DNA of 64,000 nt from Ostrinia nubilalis (Eukaryota; Arthropoda; Insecta; Lepidoptera; Crambidae), in contig NC_087118.1 in NCBI RefSeq assembly GCF_963855985.1, forward strand, positions 3,038,001 through 3,102,000, given 5' to 3'. A program made the position numbers and the translations under genes. Position 1 is the first letter of the stretch, and every line of letters begins with the position of its first letter. The notes below the pieces were generated by a model. The model was not told the origin of the DNA and did no database searches. It saw only the letters and a list, made by a program, of their open reading frames with translations. Below, piece by piece: positions 26,301-40,000 of this stretch.

Positions 26301-29300
26301 TTAAAGTTTCAGACCGTGAGAGGATTAACCTATTGAAACACTTGGAGAAAGATCGAGCTATTCCATTAGTGTTTCGTAATTGGGATCTGTATGAATACCC
26401 ATTACTGCCTAAGACACGTAAACATACTTGGTCTATAAAAACTTCATCGCAAATAGAAAAACCACGATTTGTGGTAATTGCCTTACAAACCAATCGTAAA
26501 CATAACGCTGTGTTGTCAATGGCAGAGTTTGATCATTGTCACGTAAGAGATGTAAGAGTCTTTTTAAATTCATCATATTATCCGTATGAAGGACTAAATG
26601 TCAGTTTTTCAGAAGAAAAAATTGCTTTATTATACGAACAGTATTCAAGATTTCAACAGTCGTATCACGGACGTCGGCCAGAGCCGTTGTTGAGCTTGAA
26701 AGAATTCAGAGACGTAGCTCCCTTATTTGTTATCGACTGTTCGAGGCAACACGAAACTTTAAAAGGTTCGATCGACGTACGAGTTGAAATTGAAACAGAC
26801 CAAGAGATACCAGATCAGACAGCTGCTTATTGCTTGATTCTAAACGATTGTATATTTGAATACAAACCTTTGAGTAATATCGTTAAGAAAATATCATGAA
26901 TAGCAATATTATCGTAGATCTGCAAGGATTTAAAAATAGCAAAAATGAATTTATAATAAAAGAATTTGCTATAGCTACCCAAGAGCATACTCACATATTT
27001 TTGATTAAGCCTCCATACCCGTTCTCTTCATTGACTGCTGAAGAGAAAAAGCAAGTTTGCTGGATCGAAAAAAACAGAGGCTATCGGTGGAATGAAGGAT
27101 ATATTGATTATAGAGAATTTCAAAGACTTATCGTACCTTATTTAAAAGGTAAATATATTTTAGTAAAAGGAGAAGAAAAGATCAAATGGGTGCATAATTT
27201 ATGTAATCAAAATGACGTTCTAGACGTAACTTGTTTCGGCGCTCCAAATTTAAGTACTCTTTACAATCTTTATTGTTTGGATAACCCCACATTATTTAAC
27301 TGTTTTGCTCACAAGAAATATTGTGCATTAAAAAATGTTATGTGTATAAAGAAATGGTGTGTTGAAAAAAATGTAGCAATATGATAAATAAATTTATTAT
27401 TCTAAAAAACTGATTATTTTTATTTTAACAATCCTTGATAGAGATTTAAATTATTACATATGTAAGGGAAAAAAAATAACACTTTCATATTCATAAACTT
27501 TATTATAAACTTTTAACATTAGGTACACTAAAGATTTTTCATATTCAGTAACTTAATTATAAACTCTTAAATTTAAACTAAATACCTACTAAAGATTATC
27601 ATTACACATTTTTTTTGATATTTTCTTAATTACTGATTCAGTCATGTCCATTATTTCATCATAATTTTCAGTCACTACATACTGTGCACTAAGCATCACA
27701 TTATCATCACTTTCACTGTCATCCGGATCGCATGCTGTTGAAGCGGAAGGCTCACTCGTCAGGTCACACACTCTTATTTGTATAAGCCGTAAACCTTTAG
27801 TTCGCTCCTTGGAAATGACGTAGGACTTTGCAGTACTACGTGCCTTCTTTCTTGCCGGTTGCTCAGTCTTCCGCCTAACCCTCTTTTCCCGGGAGGTTTG
27901 AGGCTCACCAACTTGTCCCAGGACATCTGAACAAGCTTGTGTTAATCCCTCCCAGGGATCATAGGTGAACGGGGGAAGCATGATGTTCATATCGGAGTTT
28001 TGCATCGTCTGAAAAGAAAAAATAACAATTGTTAGTGATCATAATAAATTCAAAAAATTTGTTAGAAGGTAGAAATAAAATTACAAACTTGAATACTTAC
28101 AAAATAATGAATCCGTTGCTAGTCTGAAGACGAGCAGTGATATGGAGTGAATGAGCTTGTCGGCGAAATATTGTAAAAAAACATGTGATTTGCTTTATTG
28201 CGAAATCGTTGACTTTGCAAACGTGAACGGATGTCTTGAGTCAGCATATTGAAAATTGCATATTGTAATATGAAATAAGGTTATTAAGTTTATTAGAAAG
28301 ATTCTTTCACAAATATTTATTAAATAGGTAATATGAATCAAACAACAAATCATAGATGGTTTAAAATTTATTAAGCACTTATTTCATAATTATAATAATA
28401 ATTATTTTTAATTAATTTAATAATAATAGTATTATAAAATACAATCTGTGTTAGTCGCAGGCTTAAGAGTAGAAAGTTAGTAAAAAGTATAATTAATAAT
28501 AAGTAATATTTTCCTAATCTAAACATAAAATAAGAACTGATTATTTCAACCCAGACTATTTAATATCATCATAATATTATTATTTTAATACAGAACAAGA
28601 CTAAGACATTTATCAAAAAAGAATATTAACATATTATTTATTATAATACAAGTAGGCTCTTATAATACCTATAGAAACATTAAAAGAAGCTGGATTTATG
28701 ACCCCAGGCCACTGTATTTATATTATTTTTTAATATTATACGTTTGTCATCGTTAGATGATAAAGCCACTTTATTTACCGATTGAGTAAATATTTCATGC
28801 TTTAACGATTTAAATACTACATTTGTTTTTTTAATAATTTTGTTGTGCAATAGGACATTACTGTAATCTTTAAAAAGTAACTGCTTAACAGCTGGTTTTT
28901 TTACTCCTTTAGCTTTTTTTATTTCTTTATTTTCAGTTTTAATACAATATAATTTTGATCTTAAACCGACAAATTCAGTTATGAGTTTTCCACCTAGTTC
29001 GTCTTTAAACAAACCAGGTACTTTTTTATTTTGCCGTTTAATGTTAAACAAATTATTTTCATCATAATTGCTTGTGTCAAAGTAAGATTCAAATTGACGT
29101 TTCAAATCCTTATACACGTCCTTGGTGTGTATGGAGTACAAAAAGCTATCCGTATCTGTGTAACAAAGTTGTAAATTGTTACCGTAGAATGGTTTCATTA
29201 TGGAATAATGGAATTTATACATATGGCTTTTAGAAATTTCTAAAACCGTAAATCCTATATAAATTGGTTTATCCAGTAATATTGACTCCGGTTTCATTTG

Positions 29301-32300
29301 CACTGCAACAAAATTCTCAGAAAACACAGTTGAGCTGTGATAATTGGGTCTTGCTATTAATTGCTGAGCAGTGTACTGTTTTTTAGTTTTATTTCTAGTA
29401 TCAACCCATTGATTTACTAATTTTACATCAAGCCGTTTTTCCGGATCTTCTAATGTTTTGCCGAAAATGCTATTATTCAAAAGTTTAAAAAAATCTTGTT
29501 CAAATGCAGACGTTGCTTTTTGTCGCAACTCGGTATTAAGATCAATGTACTGCTTTAGATAAGGGCTTTGTTTGAATTTTATTACTCTGTGGATTTTTTT
29601 TAGTTTCAAACCATGATCAAGGCATGCTTTTAAATGCACATAGTGAATAACATAGTTAAATTTATCGTATAAATTAGGTATTAACTTGGATGTTTTAGAG
29701 CCAGGTGGAGTAAATTTTTGGGGACAAAAAGGGAGTTCATTGTGTAAATCATGCAACTGTTCTGGATATTCTAAATCTATTTCTAAAATATAACCCTCTT
29801 CGGCATCGTCGGGCGTGTTTATAATTTCGTCGGCATTAAATTCTGACACATTTAATAAGTGAAAATCAGAATGAGGTAAATACGAGCACATTGCATAACC
29901 GTATAAATTGTTACAGTCTATATAAAATAAGTAATTATCTGGAGAAGATGGATCGTAATCAGGCAAGTATTTATTATTTGCCTTCGCATATCTAGTGGAA
30001 ACTTGACAAACACCACCGCGGATACCCTTTTGGATTAACCGAATTATTTCCAAATCTTCAATTAGTTCAAGTTTTACTTTGGTCAAAAGTAGCATAGCAT
30101 CGAAGCTTAAACTTGGAGCGGTAAGATAAAACGAAGGATCTAAATTATAATTAGTTTTACAAGTATACCGAAATTTTTCAAATACATCGGCCAGTAAAAG
30201 TACGTCTGATTTTAAATATAACTTTGTATATTCTCCTAGATTTTTTAAATTAAATGTTTTCCAAACGCGCTCGGCATGTTTATAGTCAGATTCTGAAATA
30301 GTACACTCATTCAAACTACTATAAAAATTATGGCGTGAAGGTAATTGTTTTTCTTTATACGATTCCCAGTTAGTCATGTATTCATAAGGGTATACACCTT
30401 TGCGCCTTAATAACTCAAACTGATTTTTTTCAGAAAAAAAACGCGATAAATGTGTAAAATCATGTGTGTTTAAATTAGAAACCAGTTTTTCAAGGCTTGT
30501 CCCTAAAAATTTGAACGAGTCAACAAATCGAACTGCCATGTAATGATTATCATCTGTTGTAAAAAACTTAGTGAACGATATATAATTTTCTTTATTTTTG
30601 GCTATAACTTTTATTGGTCCCGATATTTCTCCCAATTGCCTTATAAATAGATGACTATCGTAGCCGGATAAATTATGGAAAAATACCGGTACGAATTGCG
30701 GTAAGCGGTATTTGAGATTACAGTATGAATGTGCGGGACCGCGGTACCTGCCGGTTAAGTGACAGTGGTCCCTCACTCTATCGTCAAATAACAACTGATT
30801 GCAAAGATAACATTGCTTCGATTTAGAAAATGATTCCGATTCTTCTACTGTTAACTTTTTCATTGGTATTTTGTTTTTATATAATTTTAATATTTTAGAT
30901 ATGTCTTTCTTAAGATTCTCAATAAATATTTCAACGCAATTTTTCCCAAGATAAGATACGTACCGATTCAAGGAACTGTCATATGAACAAACAACGTAAT
31001 ATGCAAATGCAGCCGGAACATGTTTTTGGAAGACGTTCGTAGAATTTGAAGTCGGTCCGTTTGGACTTGGTTGTAATAACGATTCGAAATCCGCGTAAAT
31101 AACGAACGGCATGTCTTGCATTTTTTCATAGTTTTTAAACTGTATAAGTGTGCCGGGTTTTGGTAAAACAGTAGCAACGCCACCGCATATATGAGTATTT
31201 AATTTAATTTCGTTTTTAAAGAATACCATACAATCATCACAAAAAAATATTTTGTTGTGGTTTTTTGTTATTTGCGACCTTAACAAACGACTTAAATTTT
31301 TTATCCAACAATAATGCGTTAGATTTCCCTTTTCTAAAAATAATAAATTTATATGGTTCTTTTTCTTGTTCTGAGTGCGGTATAATGGTCCAACAATATT
31401 AGTGTTGTTTTTAATTCCATAAACATTGACACTTATACTGGGATTATTCTTTTCAAAAGTTTTTATATCCGAAAAATTTACAGGAAATGACATGTTTTTT
31501 GTATTGAGAACGTTCTCAAAATGAGGATATGAAGAAGTTCGGTGAGCATTACTCTTAGCAGGAAACAATGCTGCCATTATGCTCCACAAAAAACAAAATT
31601 TATCACTGTTTCGAACATTAATACAAGCTCGTTTTAGTTTTAAAGCTTTAGGTAAATCTATAAATTCGGATGCTTTTAAAGGATTAAATTTGTTTATGTT
31701 AATTTCTAAGTGCGAATTACGGAGAAAAGACCAACCGCTGTCCCTTTCTTGCATTTCGTCAATTTTAGTTGAAATAATAGCTATTGCTTGTGAGAATATT
31801 TCATCAAACGCGTAGTTCTTATGTATGGTAAAGTTCTCTGTAGCAAATGATTTTAGCTCAGATTTGTTAGAGTCATTAGTTCTAAGAGAAAATTCTGCAA
31901 ATAATTCGAAGTTGACTTTAAGGCTGTTAAATGCTAGTTGTCGCGCTTGTATGAGTTGCCGCACGCGCGCACGCATGCTGCGCATGAACTCGGCTGGCGT
32001 CTGCACGCCTTCATCCCTATTGCGCAATCGATACGTAGCTATTCGACTACGGAATGCACTACTTATTTTTTCTATACCATCTCCTAATTCTATTGCTGAA
32101 TTATTTTTATGTGTATTACTTTTGAGATGAGCTGAGAAACTATTACTTTTAACTGATAAATCGCACACTGTGCAATATATCGTTCTTTGAGACATTACAA
32201 AAAAGTTTAAAACCTACCTAACAACTTTGAATGAAATTAAATAGACTGGGTGAAAAAACTAAGATATAAAAAAGTATTTTATTTTATTACCTTAAATAAC

Positions 32301-35300
32301 TAATTAATAACAAATTACGAACTATTTTTTTTATCAGCGAAAAAAGTACCGTCCTCTTCGAATGCCTCTCGCGCACGCGTGACGAATTGCCGCAGTAGGT
32401 TAAGATGTTCGGCGTTAGAGCTGCTTTGGTATTTGAGTGACAATACCGCCTTCTCCCAACGATCTTTCGGCTGCACAGCTCGTATCTCGTCCGCGTTGTA
32501 GAGGCGCAACTCCACGAAGAGATCCCCAGGCAGAGAGGCGGTGCGGCGCAGGACTCCGTCGGCCACTCGACGCGTCAGCACGGACTGCAGGCGGCCGGGC
32601 TGGCTGCGCGCGCGACTGCTCTCGACGTCCGCGTCGTCGTCCAAGTCCAGCTTCCACCCTGAGGTTCGAGTTCGTTTGTCTCCACTCGAGCTCTCTGCTG
32701 ACTTGCGTTTGGTAGACGACTTTTTCGCTGATGATTTAGTTCTGAAAAAAAAAAAAACAACATTTGAATTAAATATTCTTAAACAGTTTTAATTATTTTA
32801 GTTGGAATGAGAGATAACTGGTAAAATTATAAAATTCCTACCGGAATACCAAGCCTTTGCTTGCTAAATATTTATTTCAAAATACAATTATCATTACAAC
32901 GCAAAGTAAATACCTCAATCGTCATAAAAGTGATTAAAAACTTACGGTTTATTAACTGATTCCTCTTCAGAGTCGTCGAATAAATGTTTGGCCGTTTTTC
33001 GAGGTTTCTGCTTCAACCTGCCAACAAACACGGTCAAATTAGTTTAAAACAGTAATAAACAGAATTTCTAAGTATGAGTCTTTGTTCGCATAAATTAACA
33101 AATATTTGTTTCAAAACAGAAGTGAGTCCCGCGTATTTAATTTAAGTACATAGGTACATTACAGCGCAAAGTAAATACGTGAAACGTTATAAAAGTGATT
33201 AAAAACTTACGGTTTATTAACTGATTCGTCTTCAGAGTCCTCAAATAAATGTTTGGCTGTTTTTCGCGGTCTCTGCTGCTTCAACCTGCCAACAAACGAT
33301 CAAATTAGTTTAAAACGATAATCATTTTCACTTGTTTCAAACAAAAATAAATCGATTTATTACTGGAATATTACTTTGTCTATATTAAATCTTACCTTTT
33401 ACAAGATGTTTCCTCTTCAGAATCTATGTCTTCGCGTTTATTTCCGTGCCGCTTGGCAACTGCTTTTTTGTCGCAGTAATACTCAAAGTCCGACCTGTAA
33501 AATATAGAGTTAAAGTTATAAGACGAAATTATGATGTAGGTACGACATATTATGTTCAATACAATACATGTATTGAACATTCAATAACAACATACAGTAA
33601 ACAACTTGAAAAAATCGAACTGCCTAAGTTCATAATTATGCACATTATTATTCTCATAAAACACACAAGGAAAAAAGTTAAAAAAACTTACGAACATTAT
33701 TTCGTTGCTGTAGATTGGTCTTGAAGCTGAAGAATACCTTAACCTTGAAGGTTGATGAGCACTATGTGGCACTACTGGAGTTATTAAATTTTATCGATTT
33801 GGAGGTCATAATTTATCTAAAAATAATGCAAGATCAGCAAAAGAGGTAGTCAACATTTTTTCCATTTGTACCACTTAGTTAACGGGTAAAATATAATGTA
33901 TAATTACAAAAGTAACCTTCAAACACAGGGTTTACGATCACTGGCCAAAATTTTTTATAGAATCAGCAATTACAAAATGTTATTGCTGATTAACATTAAC
34001 ATTTGTGAAAAACAAAAGTTTCAATTTACTCAGACGTCCGCATAATCAGTGTAGGTACAGTCGGCGTAAAAAATATATGATGTTTTTTTTTTCATATTAG
34101 GATATTTTTCTTGTTACATACTTTAGATTATTTCTTAAACATACTATCTTTCTTTCTTTCTTTGAATAATATCACGCAGCGCCATCTAGTTTCAAAGTAA
34201 GCAACTAAAATGCTTGTATTATGGGTGCTAGCTTAATACATAATATCCATTGGATATGTCGCAGGCAAATTGTATGATTCCGCATTTTACAAACGGCGTC
34301 GTCAGTTCACAAACGCTCGCTGCTCTATGAAATGCCGAAGGCAAAATGTAAATTGCCTGGGCACTTTATAATATGCCAAAACATTTGATAGCCAATTCAA
34401 TTGCTGTTTACAAAATGCCGCGGCAAATTGAAGTATTTAGTTCTTTTTCTTACCACGCGAGGCGCTGCTAATCAAAACAAGAAAAATGGCGTCGAGTCGT
34501 GGTGTTGTGATACAGAAAACAGTGCAAATTCTACGTATTCAAAGGACTTTTCACAAAAAAAGACATTTATTATACTTAGTGAATTAAAAATATTTTACGA
34601 TTCACAAATAGGAGCAGTGAAAAAGCTATGGAAAAATGAAATAGGTTTTGAGGTTATCCGGCACGTAAAAAACGCTAAGGTGACAATGGAATCTGGTGCT
34701 CGGACTGGTGGAGGACTGCTGCGGAATATTATTGGTTTAAAAAAATATTGTGTTGTCTTCTAGACTTCTTCTAGGTATAATTAAAATGTAAGACTTAATT
34801 AAAGGACTGACTATCGAAACTTATTTTATGTCATAGTTTTATGTACCTACCCTCAAAAGTTTAAATTACCTAGTTTAGTGTTGTTTTTACTAAGAAAATA
34901 TTTTAATTACTTTAGCAGTAGCTAGTATTTTAGGTTTGTCTTACCTGAATAGATACCTACCTGATTTCTGAAATTAAGTCTGATTTGTCCAACATGTGTT
35001 TTATGATGGTCACCCTATTGCAACAATCATAGTCGAAATTTTATCAATTGAACGAGTCGCCAATTTGCCTTCGGCATTTCATAGAACAGCGAGCGTTTGT
35101 AAACTGACGACGCCGTTTGTAAAATGCGGAATCATACAATTTGCCTGCGACAGATATACTACTTAAAAACTATTTAAATACATAGGTACACATTATACAT
35201 AGTAACACCCAGACCCATCACAGGAATTGAAATTCATCATTTCAATTTCTGCCCAGCCGGGAATCGAACCCGGGACTTCTTGCGTAGTATTGCGGCCTGT

Positions 35301-37007
35301 TGACCACTAACCACTCAGGTTGTTTTACTATGTAAAGGTACATGTGATCATATTGACTGATCGTGTGATGAGGTATGATCTCGTTAATTGCATTATTTCG
35401 TTTTTTTTTTGGTTGTTTATAGAAACGATAAGCATAACATAAGCAATAAATGCAGTGTTTCAACATTTTTGTAGAGTTATGTTTACTACCGACTGTACTT
35501 ACATGCTCAAAACTGTGGTTTCAGCAGTAACAATACATACTTGCATTATAACTTATAAGATTAGGGTTCCTTAAAATTTGAAACCATTTTATCGCCTTTG
35601 TTAACATTTAAAAACATTATTATACACTAATTAATTATTTAATCATTTATCCGTCGATGGAAATTCTACAATATTATGTCAGGTGAGGCAAAAAAAAAAC
35701 TCAGAATAAATTCATGATCTTTGATGTTAACTTTACTCAAAGGTTCAAATGTGTAATGTTTGTGAAACACACTTTTTGGGTAAAAACTACGGTTCAATAA
35801 TAATGTTATAAGAGCACTAAACGTTAACACGTTATCTATAAAAATATATTTGAGATGAGAACCTCTCCTTTTTTAATCGGTTAAAAATCAATATCTTATA
35901 ATAAATTATTAGATGTGATTATAATTACAAAAACACAATTTAATAGTTCAGACAGTATATCATAATTTTGATGATGTTTGATTCTAATTATGTATGCCTA
36001 CATACGGAACCTTTGTTGTAAATACTGTACTCAAATTGACTGTCGTATGACATGATTCGCAACCGAGCCAGTGTTGAAGTGTACGCCATAGTCTCTGGAC
36101 TGTCATGTGAAGGTTTGATTTTAGGTGCTAACATTTAGTTACAATTAAGACGAACAGTTCGCCTTGATAACTTTTCTAAGCGAAGTACAGATTTATTGGT
36201 ACGACCAAACGGGCTAGTGTCGCTGAGCGATTCTAGGTGCCACTAAAACTCTGGAAACAATTAGAAAGTACATCATGGTGGGCTCAGTAAATCTGAAAGT
36301 TGCCAAGTGTTAGTACGATCAAACGGACTAAAATTATACCTTGAGCAAACGGCCGCTGACATAAAGAGCATTGGTGTTATTGTATGCGTAGTGTTTTAGT
36401 GTACTTACGTCGCGTGGTCATTAGACTCAAAAGGTTTGATTTTAGGTGCTAACATTCAGTTACAATTAAGACGAACAGTTCACCTTGATTAGTTTTCTAA
36501 GCGAAGTACAGATTTGTTGGTACGACCAAACGGGCTAGTGTCGCTGAGCGATTCTAGGTGCCACTTAAATTCTGGAAACAATTAGAAAGTACATCATAGT
36601 GGGCTCAGTAAATCTGAAAGTTGCCAAGTGTTAGTACGATCAAACGGACTAAAATTATACCTTGAGCAAACGGCCGCTGTGACATAAAGAACATTGGTGT
36701 TAGTGCATAGTGTTTTAGTGATACGTCGCGTGCCCACTGGACTCAAACGTTTGATTTAAGGTAGGTACAGTAGAATGTAGAAATATCATAAATAAATAGC
36801 AAAAGCAATTAGTAGGTACGATAAGGAGCGTTTAATTCATAATCAAACAATTTATAAAGACTGCGTTCACCTGAATCATAAAACAAGTTTTAGATCCTAA
36901 TTCACTCTTTTGTTATAATTGTTCGGTCTAATTAACTTTCTTCGAATGAGCGGCCGAAGGAAGCGAATGAGAAGAAAGTGAATTAGAACGAACAATTATA
37001 ACCTACT
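20373..37007 (+). mobile_element. Polinton/Maverick element, 16,635 bp
   Basis: Ends 5'-AGT...ACT-3' with 118-bp TIRs and a 6-bp target duplication CACATG (20367-20372 and 37008-37013), all diagnostic of Polintons. It encodes DNA polymerase B, retroviral-type integrase, packaging ATPase, adenain-like protease, major and minor capsid proteins. Structural genes are on plus; polymerase and two accessory genes on minus. It is nested in gypsy B. Confidence 0.97.
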
Positions 37008-40000
37008 CACATGAGGTCCGTAAAATTTCTGGTAGACTCTAGTGAAGAAAAGTGCCTATTTTTTATTGGTAGTTTTTATTTATTGCGCACACAATATTAT
37101 GAAATATTACGCATACCTACAGTAAAATGGGAATATTAGCTTATGTAGTAAATCTTTAATAGTAATAATTAAAGGTAATAATAAAGTATTCGATTATAAC
37201 GTTTAAATTAACGTTAAAGTAAACGTGCTAAAAAAAAATTTTTTTTTAAAATATTTTTACACAAGTAAAGTGAATTAATTAATGATTCGTTTATTTTAAA
37301 ATTGTCGTCGGTTCAGACTTTCGGTAGGTTCTTTTGCCAAGTACAATTGTCTAATTTGTCTATAGATCTATAATTCCACTTCAAAATATATTTCGAATAT
37401 GAAACGTCAAGGTTCCTTAATGAGCAGAAGTTTAAAGTTTTTCTTTTAGTAGTCTTTTATTTTTGACAATTTTGTGAGCGCTATTATAATAGCTAATGCA
37501 AGTAAGAGAATTTTGTCTTTGACTTAGACATTGCAAAAGTTAATTGGCTTAGCTAAAAGAACTACGGACGTCTGTTAGAGGAAATTTTGAATCCTGCTAC
37601 TTGAAAGGATGAACAGTTTACGTAATTATTTTTATGACAAAAAAAAATCTATGAGACTGTTTTGGTAAATGAAAAATCCTTTTAAGTGTTGGTAGTGAGT
37701 GCACTTGTTGACGCAAAACCGATGCTGAAACTAAGTATAGTTTGGCGGATCATTTCAATATCAATTCCAATTGTAAAAGTTGTGGTCAATCATCAGTCAT
37801 ACCTCTATAGAGCTAATATAAACAAAAATGTTGATGAGATTGACGCTGTTATAGAAGTGTTAGTGATTGATGATGTATAGCAGACTTCACTGACAATGGA
37901 CGATTTGACACCGATATTGATTCGATATTACAATTTATTAAAGACATTCTGATCTTGAAAGCTTAATTAATCTGAAATGACCTGTAAATTACCATTTTTG
38001 GTCGGATTGTAATTAAGAAAAGTAGTTTGATTAAATTCACAAAATAGCGACGTCACTTGCTTGTCGTGCCATACGAAATCTATGGGAGTTTGATTTAACA
38101 GTTTTTAAAAATACGTCAATTGACTGGCGGTGTCAACACGTCTATTGGTCAAAACTTCACGCAACTGCAATTTCTCATGGTTTTGAATACTGACATTCTA
38201 TAAAATTCCTGGTCAGAATATTTTCGAGAGCCACGAAAATGACGGACACAAGTAAATACCAGTTAACATAAATTTCTAGTTTTACAGAGGATAGTTTCTG
38301 GCGTTTACAGTTGCCTTTCGATTTAAAATTTTAAAATAACTTGACACCTGGCGAGCTTAAGGCCGTGGGTTCGATTCCCGCCTTAGGCGGTTCTATATTT
38401 TCAAGTGATATTTTATAATGCAAATAGCTTTCCGCCGAGGGTTGTTTGTTTTGTATGTTATGTATGTAAATTAAACAGGGGGCCAAGTACCGGGTGTTTA
38501 AGAGCCTTTTTAATTCACAACGGCAAAGGTGAAATCGTTTTTGGTAATTTGTCGCCTAGTCCAATAACACTTAAAGCAAATATTTTAATAGCTACTTCAA
38601 TGCTTTTTGGAGCATGTCCAATATGTCATGTAAATCGAATTGTAAAAGACCCCTCACCTATGGATACTCTCGATAGAGCTGATATTATGACTAAGCCCGG
38701 ACTTAGTTCCGACATGTTCTGGTTAGTTAGATAAGCTTTATACTCTTTTGTGAAATTATCGCGATTGTATTGCTATAATCTGACTGAGATAGGACGTACA
38801 CGTGCAGTCTTTGATGTCAGGATGAAAAATAATGTGCAAATACCACCATTACCACTTATCTCATTACAAAAGGGAAAAGGGGTCAGAAAACCATAGATGA
38901 CTAACTTGATCCAATGCTATGATTATCAATATTATTCAGGACTCTAAATCATATTTAAGTCAGATCTTGATGATAAAGAGAAAAGTCTTCAAAGTTCTGT
39001 AGCAGTCACTTACTTTAGTAGACCCACAGACAGACGACCCCTGAGGAAAGACATCTTCAATGAAAGACAACTTCTATGAGTTAGAGACACTAGCTGTGGT
39101 GCGTGTGCTAAAAAAAAAAGTATATCTTTTAGGACTTAAAAGTTTCTACTGGTTATGCTGCCTTAAGAACCACGTTAAAAAAAAAAGAAGGAATTTAGTT
39201 CCGCGAATAGTCCAAATACCAAAATTTAGTCATAGAATCTGACGACAACCCATCCAAACATCGTAATCTCTTCAAATAGCAGATACAGTAAGGTTGATAT
39301 CAAATTATTTTTAGTGGTCCCACGTACAGCTAGATGGCAAATATGTTGCGCTTATCGTGATGAAATCGAGCATCACAGACATTCAGAAACACATAATATC
39401 AGGACACTGTAATTGTACCTATTGGTTTCAAACACTTGGAAAATACATAATTTTGACGAAAGTACCTTTAGTGTTAATCATAAATCGTGACCATAATTCA
39501 TTATTTGCCACATTACGGAACGTTTTGACATGTTCTTATAAACTTAATAACTTTCACATGGCAGTCATGGCAAGATACACTGTAATTAAATTGATTATGT
39601 ACTAACATCTAATGGACGTGTATTTATGTGAAATAAAAATTTGGATTTAAAAAGAGAAGTTTCCAATATATTCGATATGGTAGTTTTGAGAAAATTATAA
39701 AGTAAAACGATTAATATCTGAATTTCATGCAAATATCCGTTATTGGTTATAAAATAAGTCATTACGAATAATATTGATTAGGTGAAAATGTATAGTGTGT
39801 ATAAATGCCTACAAGATTTTTCTCCCTTTCTTAACATTTGTTACTGGTTTAATATGAAGAATATAGTTTCTAAAATGCATTATTAATGTTAAAACACTTG
39901 TTAACAAGTTGTCATAGAATTGTTTATCATTCTACTAATCTTCATATTGTAATATTGTTTGAAAAGTAATATTAATGATTTTAGAATAAATCCTTATTAG